From Neoceratodus forsteri (lineage: Eukaryota; Chordata; Ceratodontiformes; Ceratodontidae): a DNA stretch of 64,000 bases. This document shows positions 21,416 to 32,050 of the stretch, in pieces (the first letter of the stretch is position 1; each line of letters begins with the position of its first letter). The DNA is taken from positions 699,747,501 through 699,811,500 of the forward strand of contig CM057454.1 of the NCBI GenBank assembly GCA_016271365.2, in the 5' to 3' direction. A program made the position numbers and the translations under genes. Under the pieces are notes generated by a model. The model ran no database searches. It was not told the origin of the DNA and was given only the letters and a program-made list of their open reading frames with translations.

Positions 21416-22800
21416 ATGAATACCACGGAACAATACATTATAGACCATTTTGGTACTCCTATACCCCCAAATAAATATATGGCACACATTTTGCATACTG
21501 TAGAAATACCCCAAATAGTAGGAGACCAAAAGCAACAGTTAATGTCTAGTATAACCCATGATGAATTAGAATTAGTCATTAAGAACCTAAAGAATGATAT
21601 AACCCCTTGGACAGATGGTTTACCCAGAGAATTGTATAATGTCCTATAGGAATCCATGTCAGCAGATTTACTGGATGTTTTTAATGAATTTCTCTTGGGA
21701 GGTTGTGTGACAGAGCAGATGTCTGAGGGATTGCTTATCTTTCTATATAAAAATGGAGACAAATCAGACTTATAAAATTGGAGACCAATAACATTGTTGA
21801 ACACGGATTTTTAAATTTTAGCAAAGATTATTAGCAATAGGTTAGCCAAGACTTTAGGTACAATAATTCACCCCGCACAGTTCAGATCAGTCCCTGGATG
21901 TCGCAAAACTGATGTACTGATATTGTTAAGAAAAGTTGTAGATAAAGATACACAGGGAGTGGTCAAAAGCTATATTCATAGATTAGACCAATCCAAAGCA
22001 TTCAACAGAGTGTTGCATGACTTTCTTTGGATGTGTTTATCAGCTTGTAGTTTTCCATTAAAATTTATAAAATGGATTCAGGCATTCTATGGTTCGGCAA
22101 ATGTTAGGCCGTATGATAACAGATTGCTTGGGAACAGATGTGAAGTGAAGATGGGGGTACGGCAGAGGTGCCCACTAAGCTCTCTTTTGTATACAGTATA
22201 TTAACATTGGATCCTGCTATTGGGCTCCTACAGAGGCCTCCAGCTATACAGAGCACTGACTATGCACAGATTGTAGGTTTAAAATTAATAGCATATCTCA
22301 ATGATTTCTGTTTACTAGCACTAGATGAAACGGCTTTAATCTTCTACGTGCAGTATCTAGTACATTAGGAATTCAGATCAACAAGCAAAAATGTCACTGT
22401 ATTGAAATAGGAGTGCCAGAGGACATGCATCAGTTTGTAGCAGATATCCCGCTTGCTACAGTACAACCCCTTGCAAAATTTTAGGTGTTTTCTTTGGTCC
22501 AGGAGACATGGCTGCCTTTAATTGGAAAGCACAAATTGCCATAGGTAAAATCAAAGTTAATAGATGGAATGCATGGTGAATGAGCAAACTGAAGAGAATT
22601 TATTTTATTAAAACTTTTCTAATCCCAGCCTTTCTATTTTTGAGTTATATATTCCCAGTTCCAAAATATTTAGAAACTGCATTGTACTGGTGGATTTTTT
22701 TTTCTTGTTTTGGGGGAGTGGGTTGAACCCCATTAAATGAAATATAACTTATTTAGAGAAAAAGAAAAGGAGAGGTAGGAATGCCCAATCCCATTGTGTT
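21416..22800 (+). pseudogene. Tx1-like reverse transcriptase
   Basis: The frame 21416-21649 carries THDELELVIKNLKND and the GPDGLP-like WTDGLPRELY. After a stop comes NWRPITLLNTDF at about 21779. 21923-22204 gives HRLDQSKAFNRVLHDFLW (motif A, D to N at the second site) and MGVRQRCPLSSLLYTVY (the L1-type RQGCPLSPLLY). In 22168-22368 the catalytic box reads AYLNDF instead of AYADD. The thumb region continues in pieces to about 22800. Stops and lost aspartate show it is dead. Confidence 0.85.
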
Positions 22801-23339
22801 CTTTTTTAGTATATTTGTTTATACAAATATTGTACTGGTGACGAAACAAGAAAACAAAGTATTGGTACAGTAGGTGCAGCAAGCTTTAGAAGGGATCCTT
22901 CAGGAGTGGACTATTGGGTCATTTTTGCGTAAAAGCAAATGGGTACCTAAATGAAGTTAGATGTGGACCTATATTTTTGATTATATCAAGAAGTAAGACC
23001 TTACTAAAATGGAAGTAGTAGGCATCACGAAAACTACTGTATACGGTCATATTGTTATGCCAGTTTCTTGAATGTCCCTTTTTGCAATATTCTCTGATAC
23101 AATAAGGTCCTTATTAAACAATCAGAGAATACCCCCAAAGGATTTGCAGGTGGTCAGGAGGGAGAGGCAAGGCCATGTGGCAAGCACTAAAACACGAACA
23201 TTTGAAAACAGCGTGCTTATAAATAACAGATATGTGCAACTGGTAATGGAACCACTCACTGGACATTGTGGTGCTTCTAGGCAACGTCTCTCGGAGCCAA
23301 GCATGATCGAAAAGGTTAAAGAAAACAATGGCAACAGGG

Positions 23340-23822
23340 ACAAAAGGAAACCTATCATAGTGGAGATAACATGATCTGTGGAGTGGAATCCCACATAAAT
23401 TCAAACGGCAGTACCAAGGTCATTGTCAATTTTGGAACAGATTGTGTGAAGGGAGGATGGAACAAAACACATAGTCATTCACCTAGGGACAAATGACTTG
23501 TTCAGTCAACCAGATGTGGAGACAAAGGAACACACTGTACAACTTGCTAACAGAATATCCTCTCTTTCATCCACACTGGCATTCCTGGAGGTGCTTCCAG
23601 TCTAGGGGTGGGGTGGAAGCACCAAAAGCATCAGAAAGGAGGACATACATGAGTTTAACTTATGGCTGAGGGAATGGTACCAGGAAAATGGCTACTGTCT
23701 CATCGGCAACTGGTAGTCCTTTTGGAAGAGGGACTTCTTTTGGTAGGATGGCCTCCAACTGACAAAGGAAGGGGTGAAGGTGCTTGGTCAAAAATTTGAT
23801 ATGTACATGGTTCATTTAAACT
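23340..23822 (+). pseudogene. CR1 ORF1 esterase (SGNH type), inactivated
   Basis: CR1-family ORF1 proteins can carry an SGNH/GDSL esterase domain. Here block I reads GDNMI near 23362, with the nucleophile serine changed to asparagine. The block III stretch IHLGTNDL is intact at 23476-23500. The C-terminal DGLHLT box reads DGLQLT at 23747-23764, so the catalytic histidine is lost. SSTLAFLEVLPV follows block III at about 23570. Two catalytic positions and several stops are damaged. Confidence 0.8.
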
Positions 23823-23835
23823 GAAGGCTGGGGAG

Positions 23836-24225
23836 GTGGTGATGACACTTACCAAGGTGAAGGATAAGAAGGTCACTACTTCACTGACAGCAGCAAATGA
23901 CAGAGTAACTACTCCAAATCACAATAATACCACACAAATTAAGAAAAACTCTTGTGTCAATACCTATGGCAAAAGTCTTCAACACATTTTTTTTTCCAAA
24001 ACCACAGGTACAGATCCAAGGAGTTCTGGCAGGGGTACAAACAAGGGGTGGAAACCTTTCCAACAAAACTTTTCATCCAAAACCATAGGTACAGACAGAA
24101 AGAGCCCCATAAATCTTTTGTCTGAAACCACAGGTGCAGACCAAAGGAGATTCATTAATGGTACTAAAGAGGCATGGCAAAACAAAAGGAAACCCACCAG
24201 TGCTAAGAGTGGGGGTGGGGGGTAG
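23836..24225 (+). pseudogene. CR1 ORF1 tail with three short peptide repeats
   Basis: A 129-residue lysine-, threonine- and serine-rich frame. Three related motifs stand out: SKTTGTDPRS, SKTIGTDRKS and SETTGADQRR, at DNA starts about 24001, 24082 and 24127. The spacings of 81 and 45 bases keep frame. The frame follows the esterase and precedes the endonuclease. The role of the repeats is unknown; a basic, disordered nucleic-acid-binding tail is a reasonable guess. Confidence 0.6.
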
Positions 24226-24237
24226 AACATGGAGGGC

Positions 24238-24424
24238 AATGGCAATAAAAGCCAGAAGCCTGGTGAACAAAATTCCTGACCTCATGGCTATCATGGTAGA
24301 AACCGAACTCAACTTAGTGGCCATGACAGAAACCTGGTTCACCGAGAACCATGGTTGGGGCATGGCTATCCTATGCTACCACCTGTACAGAAGGGACAGA
24401 AAGGGTAGGAAAGGGAGTGTGGTA
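24238..24424 (+). pseudogene. CR1 ORF2 endonuclease N-terminus
   Basis: The frame reads AIKARSLVNKIPDLMAIMVE, then LNLVAMTETWFTENHGW with the catalytic glutamate in TETW, then YRRDRKGRKGSVVA. It ends at the nested minus-strand CR1. The expected next residues of this domain appear after 27605. Confidence 0.85.
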
Positions 24425-24694
24425 GCATAGAAACATAGAAACATAGAAGTTGACAGCAGATAAGAACCGCAAGGCCCATCCAGTCTGCCCATTTCTTTTT
24501 CTACCTTATAAATGTGCCATCAGGCTTTGCTCTGTCAGTGGCCTATCTATTCATAGTCATTTGTATTGCTCCCTTATGCCTATCCCATGCCTGTTTGAAG
24601 CCCTGCACTGTATTCATAGCCACCACTTCTTGTGGTAAGCCATTCCATGCATCCACCACCCTTTCTGTGAAAAAGAATTTCCTCACATTCCCCC

Positions 24695-25069
24695 TTAATC
24701 GGCCCCCTCTAATCTCATGCTGTGTCCTCTTGTCCTGCTATTTTTCTTATATTTAAACATGTTAGACTCTTTCACCTTGTTTATGCCCTTAAGGTGTTTG
24801 AATGCCTCGATCATATCACCTCTCTCTCCTTTGCTCAAGGGTATACAATTGAGCTCCGTTAATCTGTCCTCATATGTCTTCTGATGCAGTCCCTGCACCA
24901 TTTTGGTTGCCCTTCTCTGGACTGCCTCAATTTGGTTAATGTCCTTGTGAAGGTGTGGCCTCCAATACTGCATGCAGTACTCCAGATGGGGCCTAACCAG
25001 TGTCTTGTACAGAGGGATTATTACCTCCCTCTTACGACTTGTGATACCCCTACTAATACACCCTAACAC
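24695..25069 (-). pseudogene. CR1 ORF2 C-terminal tail of the nested copy
   Basis: A 124-residue frame: [36 protein letters not shown], then GDMIEAFKHLKGINKV. It is followed by the 3' UTR to 24424, which includes the stretch read forward as GGCCCATCCAGTCTGCCC. Confidence 0.85.
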
Positions 25070-25867
25070 CCCCTAGCCTTACCTACTGCTTTAGAGGTCT
25101 GCTTGGATGATTTTAGGTCATCAGTGATGATGATGCCCAAGTCTCTTTCTTCCTTTGTAACTGCTAGCAACTCCCCTCCCAGCCTATAGGTGGCTTCAGG
25201 GTTTCTCTTCCCTATGTGCATGATTTTGCACTTCTTTGCATTAAATCCAGTTGCCACTCTTCTGACCATTCTGCTAGTTTATCCAGATCTCTTCTCATTC
25301 TGCCCACCCATCTGGATCATCTACTCTGTTGCAGATCTTGGTGTCATCTGCAAACAGACAAGACTTACCCTCTAGTCCATCTGCAAGGTCATTAATGAAG
25401 ATGTTGAAGAGGACTGGCCCAGGACTGATCCCTGAGGTACCCCACTTGTGACTTGCATCTCTTCTGACTGTATACCATTTACCACCACTCTGTTTTCTGT
25501 CCGTCAACCAGTTTGCCACCCAGTTGACCAACTTCTGACCCATCCCGAGCCTACCCAGCTTATTTATCAATCTTCTATGTGGAACAGTGTCAAAAGCTTT
25601 GCTGAAGTCAAGGTAGGCGACATCAACTGCTCCCCCTTGGTCCACCACTCTGGTTACCCAGTCAAAGAAATCTATGAGATTAGTTTGACAGGACCTTCCT
25701 TTTGTAAACCCATGCTGTCTTGGATCCTGTTCCCCTATGGATTCCAGGTGTTGCACTATCCTTTCCTTAAGGAGTGCCTCCATAATCTTGCCCACTACTG
25801 AGGTAAGACTGACCGGTCTGTAGTTCCCTGCCTCCTCCCTGCTACCACTCTTGTGGAGCGGGATCAC
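25063..25867 (-). pseudogene. CR1 reverse transcriptase of the nested copy
   Basis: The frame 25867-25295 (190 residues) contains MIPLHKSGSREEAGNYRPVS, HGFTKGRSCQTNLIDFFDWV, YLDFSKAFDTVPHRRL (motif A intact), a damaged PQGSVLGP (SGISPGPVLFNIFI) and SCLFADDTKICNRVD (FADD intact). A frameshift then leads to 25269-25063 with thumb residues (ERDLGIIITDDLKSSKQTS). The catalytic aspartates survive but the protein does not. Confidence 0.9.
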
Positions 25868-26839
25868 ATGAGCCTTCTCCAGTCTTCTGGGACCTCTCCT
25901 GTGCTCAGAGACTCATTAAACAATTCTGCTAATGGCTCTGCTAGTTCCTTCTTTAGCTCCTAAGTACTCTGGGATGTATGCCATCAGGTCCCATTGCTTA
26001 TCCACCCTGAGCTTAGCAAGCTCTTGTAGGACCCTTTCTTTTGTGAAGGGAGTAGTGCTCACCTCCCTCCCCTGTGTCCATGATGCTGAGCTGTGGGCCC
26101 TGCCCTACCTTCTCTTCAGTAAATACTGCACAAAAGTATCTATTTAGAATAGATGCCTTTTAGGGTCCTCCTCCTCACAGCTCCTTTTCTCCATTAAGCT
26201 TAGCAATACCCCTCTGGACTTTCTCCTTTCACTAATGTATCTATAGAAAGTCTTGTCACTTTCTTTTACTGTTCGTGCTAGTGTTTCCTCAGTTTGGGAC
26301 TTTGCCTGCCTTACTGCCTTACCTGCTTCCCTTAGGGCAGTTTGGTATGCCTCCCTATCTTCATCCCGCTGTGTTCCCTTATATTTCGGAAGGCCAGCCT
26401 TTTGCTCTGACCTTTTCTGCTACTGTATTTGAGAACCAAAGTGGTTTCTTCTTCTTTTGCACTTCCTTTCTGTCTGACACAATGGGATGTTGCTTCAAGT
26501 ATTGCATCCTTAATGCTTGCCCACTTTGCCTGTACCCCTCACCTGTGTTTCTTTTTGCCAGGGCTAGCTTAACTCTGTTGGCCATCTTATCAAAGTCAGC
26601 TCCTCTGAAGTCCCATATTTTGCCTTGGAATGGGATGATTTAGATGTAGTAGCCAAATTGAACCATACCATGTGATGGTCACTGGCCCCAGGTGACCTTC
26701 TACCTGGAGATCTGTGATCCTTCTTTGTTAGTCAGTACTAGATCTAGGATAGCCCTGTCTCTTGTGGGTTGCTGTACCAGTTGTTTGAGGCCTCCCCTGC
26801 AGGGAATCCACTATGAGTCTAGTTCTGGCAGATGTTCCT

Positions 26840-27345
26840 GCTGGTATTGACCAATCTGTATCCGCATGTTGAAGTCTCCCATTATCAGAACCTCCCTTTA
26901 GCTGTCATGTTTTGTATATCTTCTAACAGTAATGTGTCTATGTCCTCCTCTGGTCTGGGGCCTGTAGACAACCCCAGTTCTTATGGCTGTCCCATTTCCT
27001 GTTTCCAGGGTGACCCACAGTTCTTCTGGCTCCTTATGTGTATTCTGAATTTCTGTAGCTTTGATATTTTCATTAACATACAGGGCCACTCCTCCCCTTT
27101 TGCACCTCGGTCTCTTCTGAACAATACATAGCCTGGTACTGAAGTCTCCAAGTGTGGTTACTGGTAAACCACGTCTCACTAATTGCTACTATGTCCAGTT
27201 TAGCCTCTGACATTATTGCCTGCAGGTCTGGGATCTTATTTCCCAGGCTGTGAGCATTTGTGTACATGATTTTCCATTGGCCAGATTTTGGTGTGTTAGT
27301 TGTGTGAAGTTTGGCATTACCCCTGTGCATCGTATGGGGAGACAA
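26840..27345 (-). pseudogene. CR1 endonuclease of the nested copy
   Basis: The minus frame 27345-27073 gives IMYTNAHSLGNKIPDLQAIM and LDIVAISETWFTSNHTW with the glutamate intact. 27179-26898 then gives KRGGVALYVNENIKATEI and ELWVTLETGNGTAIRTGVVY. A frameshift near 26900 precedes an MGDFNMRIQ-like box. The SDH box further on is damaged. Broken in at least two places. Confidence 0.8.
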
Positions 27346-27639
27346 ACCTTTTTTCTTACCTGGTGATGCAAATGAACGGCAAACATGCTGAGTTCCTGTT
27401 TGACCACTAGCTGAGGGGGGAGGGGTGTTCTTCCCATTTGATGTATGGGGTGCTGCACCCCTCTCCCCATTTGTTAGTTTAAATATTCTGCAAAGACGTC
27501 AAACTTCTGCCCCAATGCACTGACTCCCTCTTTAGTCAGATGCAGTCCATCAAATTTAAAGAACTTTCGCTCCCAGAACTTTATACCCATTATATGTCTG
27601 GGAGGAAATCAAACTACAGAGATTCAGGGGATCTTGGAT

Positions 27640-28700
27640 GAGTCAGCAGCACTATAGCTAACAGCGGAGACAGGATCGGGGCAGCCACTAGGATAGGAGT
27701 CATCTACAGGCCCCAATTTCAAGGGGATATTGGGGACAAGGAAATAATGGAGACACTCCACAAAATGACAGAGAAGGGGGAGACAATAATAGCAGGGGAT
27801 TTTAACTTGCCAGACATAAACTGGACATTTTGTACAACATTTTCATCAAGAGGAAGGGACTTTGTAATGGCCCTGTAGGGTGCAGGGCTGAGGCAGCTTA
27901 TGGAAACTCCTACTAGAAGTGAAACTGTCCTGGACTTGGTTTTAACTAACAACGGCATGGTAAAGGAGGTAGAGGTGGGGTGCAATTGAGGAAATAGCAA
28001 TCACTGCATAGTGGGATTTAAAGTAAACACTAGTGAAGACATTACTCATTCCAAGATCAGGGTTTTAGATTTCAGAAAAGCAGACTTTCAGAACATGAGA
28101 GATAGCCTGGCAGAGAGTCTTAGATACAGGGAAGAGAAATAAGTAGACAAAATGTGGGAGTATCTCAAAGGCGCTATCACAGAAGTAACTGAACAGTGAG
28201 TCAGAAGGGTGTGCAAGGCAAATAAGAAAATTCTCCAGGGAGGCGGCAGCAATAGTAAGGGAGAAAAAGAAAGCATACACAAAGTTTAGGGTGTCAATGA
28301 AAGATGAGAATAAGAAAACATATAAGGTAGCACAGAGGGAAGCTGGTAAGGCAATAAGGAAGGCTAAAGCCCTGATTGAACTGAGGATTGTGGAGGGGTT
28401 AAAGGAGGGAGATAAAGCCTTCTTTAAGTTCACAGAGGAAAAGAGGAAAACCAAGTGGGGATAGTTAGACTGGCAGATACTGGAGGGAAACTGGTAGAAA
28501 AAGATTGGGATATGGCAGAAGTCTTAAACCAGTACTTCTGTTCTGTGTTCACCAAAGAGAACACTTGAGATGGGCCAAGCCTGCATAGCAGCAACACCCA
28601 GGGGCTGGGGGTTGACACAAGCCCCTTCACAGAGGCTGAAGTCTTGGAAGCTTTAAATAAACTAAAGGTGGACAAGGCCATGGGACCTGATGGGATTCAC
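27640..28700 (+). pseudogene. CR1 ORF2: endonuclease C-terminal half and linker
   Basis: The translated plus strand gives GVIYRPQFQGD, EKGETIIAGDFNLPDINW (GDFN intact), ETVLDLVLTNNG and then NSNHCIVGF, where SDH has become SNH. A basic linker follows. From about 28460 the reading is like RLADTGGKLVEKDWDMAEV then VLNQYFCSVFTKEN, and at 28620-28700 SPFTEAEVLEALNKLKVDKA. Several stops interrupt it. Confidence 0.8.
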
Positions 28701-29560
28701 CCTAGAGTTCTCAGGAAGCTGGGGAGTGTACTAGCAGCACCCCAGCAGAAATATTCACCAAATCACTAGAAAGTGGGCCCATACCAGAGGACTGGAAAAT
28801 TGCAACAGTGGTCCTGCTCCACAAAGCAGGGGCAGGGAAGAAGTTGGCAATTACTGTCCCTTCAGCCTCATGTTGGTGGTAGGGAAGTTGATAGAGACAC
28901 TACTCAATCAGAGAATCATAACCTATCTGGAATCCAGTGGGCAGCAAGACCAAAAACACCATGGATTTATGACAGGTAGTTTTTGCCATTCTAACCTGGC
29001 TGACTTCTTTGACTGGGTTACAAGGATAGTAGATTAGGGAGTGGTGGTAGATGTTGTCTATCTGGACGTTAGCAAAGCCTTCAACTCTGTTCCACAAAGA
29101 AGGCTGGTAAGGAAGCTGGACAACATGGTGGTTGGCGGGGAGGTGTTTGAGTGGATGAGTAGCTGGCTGAGAGGAAGAACACAGAGGGTTCAGGTAAACA
29201 GAACACTTTCAGCTGAGAGGGAGGTGACCAGCGGGACACCATAGGGTTCATTACTGGGTTCCTTACTCTTCGATATGTTTATAGCAGACATTGCAAATAG
29301 TCTGGAAGGTAAAGTGTGTCTATTTGCTGATGACACCAAGATTTGCAACAGAGTAGACTCCACTGAGGGTGTGAGGAGTATGACTTCAGACTTGAAGAAA
29401 CTGGAGAAGTGGTCAGAAACATGGCAGCTGAAATTCAGCACCAAAAAGTGCAAAGTCATGCACATAGGCAGAAACAGTCCTAAAGAGGATTACTACCTGG
29501 GAGGAGAGAAGCTAGACTCCACAAGCCAGGTGATGGACCTAGGGTGTAATTATATCAGAA
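28650..29560 (+). pseudogene. CR1 ORF2: reverse transcriptase
   Basis: Pieces in order: KAMGPDGIHPRVLRKL near 28676, HGFMTGSFCHSNLADFFDWV near 28960, VYLDVSKAFNSVPQRRL in 29041-29244 (motif A with AFD to AFN) and a damaged PQGS (a stop at 29242). The frame 29275-29577 opens with the end of LFDMFIADIANSLEGKVCLF and ADDTKICNRVD. FADD is intact. The thumb KKCKVMHIGRNSPKEDYYLG follows. Confidence 0.85.
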
Positions 29561-29563
29561 CAC

Positions 29564-30060
29564 TTGAAAATGGCTAAACAGTGCGAAAAGGTGTCACTAA
29601 AGGTAAGTGGCATGCTGGGCTGCAATGGGAGGGCAATCACTAGTCACAGGAGGGAGGTGGTGTTACCACTTAACAGGGTGCTGGTGCACCCCCACTTGGA
29701 GTATTGCATACAGTACTGGAGACCATACCTCAACAAGGACAAAGACAGAATGGAGACGGTGCAGAGGAGGGCATCAAAAATGATTCAGGGACTACACAAT
29801 ATGGCATACCAGGACAGCCTGAGGGAACGCAACATGTACTCCCTGGAACAGAGGAGGGAGAGGGGTGACATGATTGAGACTTTTAAATATTTGAGGGGTT
29901 TAAATTAGGTTAACATTCAGGAGCTTTTCCAATTGGAAGAGAGTGGGAGAACGAGAGAGTATGACATGAGGCTGAAGGGTGGGAGGTTCAGAAGTAATAA
30001 AAGGAAGTTCTTCTTTACAGTGAGGGTGGTGGACCCATGGAATAGCCTACAGAAAGGAGG
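29564..30060 (+). pseudogene. CR1 ORF2: C-terminal tail
   Basis: The frame 29564-29908 reads LPLNRVLVHPHLEYCIQYW, QRRASKMIQGLHNMAY and RRERGDMIETFKYLRGLN. After a stop the KKFFFTVRVVDPWNSL-like end occurs near 30010-30050. Confidence 0.85.
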
Positions 30061-30227
30061 TAGTGGGGGCCAAAATGGTAAGCGAGTTCAGGAATGCATG
30101 GGATAGATATAAAGGCAGTATGCGGAAAGGTAAAGAAGGTTAGGGGGAATAGAACCAGACAGGTTCTTGGGTAGATTAGATGGACCTTGCGATCCCTTTC
30201 TGCCATCACTTTCAATGTTTCTATGTT

Positions 30228-30600
30228 TCAAAGAATGTGGGATACGGTGTGTTTGGGTGTCCACGGTAGGATTAATATTAAAGGAAATCAAAAGCACAGG
30301 GAACTGAAAGACAGGATATGCCTCAGGCCTACGTGTGTTGCAAAACTTGCAACAATGGATCATTTATATCTAACATGGCCTTATACAATGGATTTCTGGA
30401 AATTTCTCACCACTAGATGGCAGATGAATAGTTTTCAACATTTAACACCCAGAATACGGTATTTAGGGATTTTTCCTCCTGTGTGGCATCAATAAAGCAC
30501 TAGTAGTATGAGAATTCTAATTGCTTGTTTCCTGTATTGGATATGGCAACAAGATGTAGGTTTATTTTACAGCAAAAGTGAAAATAATAAAGGTGGCTAA
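30228..30600 (+). pseudogene. Tx1-like ORF2 C-terminus, resumed after the CR1
   Basis: The frame 30187-30495 contains MWDTVCLGVHGRINIKGNQK and CVAKLATMDHLYLTWPYT followed by MDFWKFLTTRW. L1/Tx1 ORF2 proteins end in a cysteine/histidine-rich segment that leads into an H-L-x-W-x-C-P-x-x-x-x-x-W stretch. Here the C of that stretch is W. It completes the Tx1 element that begins before 20556. The frame's first residues (30187-30228) are CR1 tail. Confidence 0.7.
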
Positions 30601-30790
30601 CAGGCAACTAGTGTGAAAATAAGACAAAAGAGACCGTAGTTTGTCTCTGTAGTTAATTAGCTTTTATTAAGTTAAAATGCTCATACAAACTCACCCCTCC
30701 AGCAGCAGCCAATGTTTCGTCCATGTGACTGTGGGCTTTCTCAAGGCCTGATAGAAATAATTATATGACATTTTTTCATGTTGCACACAT
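30600..30790 (-). mobile_element. Penelope-like element terminal region (putative)
   Basis: Read on the minus strand, CAGGCCTTGAGAAAGCCCAC leads to GACGAAACATTGG and then AATAAAAGC. A C-C-T-gaGAAGGC-like word, then CGAAAC, then an A-rich AATAAA is typical of vertebrate Penelope-type and related element ends. No protein is left. Confidence 0.4.
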
Positions 30791-30825
30791 AAAACTACCC
30801 ATTTGATATGTGTGTGCTGCAAATA

Positions 30826-30960
30826 TGATTTAAATGTTAAATTGGAACCAATTGCATGCATGTGGCATGCATGCAGCAAGCAAGTGTGGAAAGCATGCTT
30901 TTTATGTTAAATTGCAACAGACTGCATACGTGTAGCATGTGTGCTAAAAACAAGTGGTCG
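30826..30960. repeat. Two-unit tandem repeat of about 75 bp rich in GCATGC
   Basis: TTAAATTGGAACCAATTGCA at about 30837 is followed by a related TTAAATTGCAACAGACTGCA near 30909. Both contain TGTGGCATGCATG- or TGTAGCATGTGTG-type words. Related GTGGCATGCA words recur near 31141 and 34551. Confidence 0.55.
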
Positions 30961-30977
30961 CTGACAACTGCACACAT

Positions 30978-31103
30978 AAAAGTTAAGTGACTTGCTCAGA
31001 ATCACACACTATACAAGCAGGGGTTGATAAATTTTAAACACAGGTCTTCAGGTCTTCTGGTTTGCAGTTCAGTGCCTTTAACCACTAAGCTAAACTGCCT
31101 GGA
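30978..31103 (-). mobile_element. MIR/CORE-SINE-like fragment
   Basis: Minus-strand reading: CAGTTTAGCTTAGTGGTTAA (A-box-like tRNA head) at 31100, then a degraded B-box region, then GTGTGTGATTCTGAGCAAGT followed by CACTTAAC, which matches the CORE domain of MIR-type SINEs. The LINE-derived tail is missing. Confidence 0.6.
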
Positions 31104-31433
31104 TACATATGCCTCATTTGTACTTCAACATCTGCATACATCTGTATGCATGTGGCATGCTTATAGCCAATGAAATATTTTTTAGTTTTCTTCTCCCCCC
31201 TCATCTCAGCTGCACAACTGAACTGTAGCACACATACCAGTGGAAACTCTTGTGGTTCTCCTCAACCCCAATACACACGCTTACCCACAAAATGACCTAA
31301 TTACTTCTGTCTGGCTTGTACTCCTACTGTTTTATGTCCATAGTTTTGAATACTTCCACATAAACAGACTTTAAGGGGCAAACACAAAAGTAGCAATAAC
31401 TCAACACCCACCCACATGGCCAGTCCCTCCCAT

Positions 31434-31475
<42 letters not shown>

Positions 31476-31590
31476 TAGTGGGTCATGCTGCTACAGACAA
31501 CCCACCAAATATAGATATAAGTTGAGAGTCTCTTGCCTGAATACTAGGAAGCTAGAGCCACTAAGAGATGATGTTCATGGGTCATAGTGT
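31104..31590. other. Spacer with a (CA)n tract
   Basis: An uninterrupted CA run lies at about 31436-31472. Otherwise nothing recognised. Confidence 0.6.
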
Positions 31591-31591
31591 T

Positions 31592-31802
31592 GGGGCATAC
31601 ACCCTTGAAATGAATGGAGTTACTTTTTATTACTATTTTATACATTATTATGGTGAGTTGGAGAATAGTGAAGGCCACTGTTCTACAAACAAGGCCCTTG
31701 TTAGTCAAGCGGAGGCCTTCATTAATCTCCAACTCTTCATCAATAATGTATTCAATAGTAATAAAAACTACCCTCATTCATTTCAATGGGCCACACCCCT
31801 GT
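31592..31802. mobile_element. Foldback (hairpin) MITE
   Basis: The two halves are near mirror images with almost no spacer. TTGAAATGAATGGAGTTACT at 31604 is matched by the complement of 31775-31794. TTTTTATTACTATT and GAGTTGGAGA also occur in both arms. The tip is AACAAG-GCC-CTTGTT at about 31690-31704. Arms are about 100 bases and roughly 80 percent alike. The mirrored frames on both strands (FITIxYII-like) come from this symmetry and are not genes. Confidence 0.75.
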
Positions 31803-32050
31803 GCTCTCCCTTGCTCTATGTCATAATGTGCCTGAGTGTGGGGATGTGGAGGTTAGCTTCACTGGGGAGTGGGCGGCATAAGCCTTACTATAGTGGGGCT
31901 CCAGTAGTCTGTTACCATTCCGCTTAACTGTCCCTGAATGCAAGGGACAGCCCTCATTTTAATCCCTGAAAACTGCTCTGCCCCTCATCCACCCCTCATG
32001 GAAAACATGCTGCTCACACAAAGGATGTTCTGTAAATTTAGACTTTATGG

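Larger units (their letters stand above)
20556..23137 (+). mobile_element. Tx1-like (L1 clade) LINE, left part of copy 1
   Basis: The order is endonuclease C-terminal half, linker and reverse transcriptase, all broken by stops. The element is cut by a CR1 near 23137 and its C-terminus resumes at about 30228. The left limit is set where endonuclease sequence begins after the GC-rich insert. Confidence 0.8.
23138..24424 (+). mobile_element. CR1 LINE, left part (ORF1 and endonuclease start)
   Basis: This CR1 sits inside the Tx1-like element. It begins after CAAAGGAT at 23130-23137, which resembles CAAAGAAT at 30229-30236 and may be a target duplication. It contains the esterase region, a repeat-rich ORF1 tail and the first part of the endonuclease. 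It is broken at 24424 by a minus-strand CR1 and resumes at about 27605. Confidence 0.8.
24424..27605 (-). mobile_element. CR1 LINE nested inside CR1 (minus strand)
   Basis: The 3' end is at the left: CATAGAAA repeats at 24427-24446, a CR1 tail read in reverse. The 5' side reaches the esterase C-terminus near 27590. Domains in transcription order are the esterase end (DGLHLTKEGVSALGQKFD, about 27560-27500), a linker (27470-27213), the endonuclease (27345-26840), a basic linker, the RT (25867-25295) and the tail (25269-24695). Its ends sit within the endonuclease frame of the host CR1. No target duplication is evident and roughly 15 host bases may be missing. Confidence 0.85.
27605..30229 (+). 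mobile_element. CR1 LINE, right part (resumes after nested CR1)
   Basis: The endonuclease resumes with EEIKLQRFRG and IGVIYRPQFQGD-like sequence near 27605-27720. It continues through linker, reverse transcriptase and C-terminus to a TTTCTATG-type tail at 30210-30229. It is the continuation of 23138-24424. Tx1-like sequence resumes directly after it. Confidence 0.8.

Noticed and set aside
24410..27615. Target duplication of the nested CR1 (GGGAG at both sides)
   Set aside because: Using it would remove codons that clearly belong to the host CR1 endonuclease (SVVA), so the match is chance.
31544..31927. Overlapping ORFs on both strands of 60-120 residues
   Set aside because: They mirror each other because the DNA is a hairpin MITE; not proteins.
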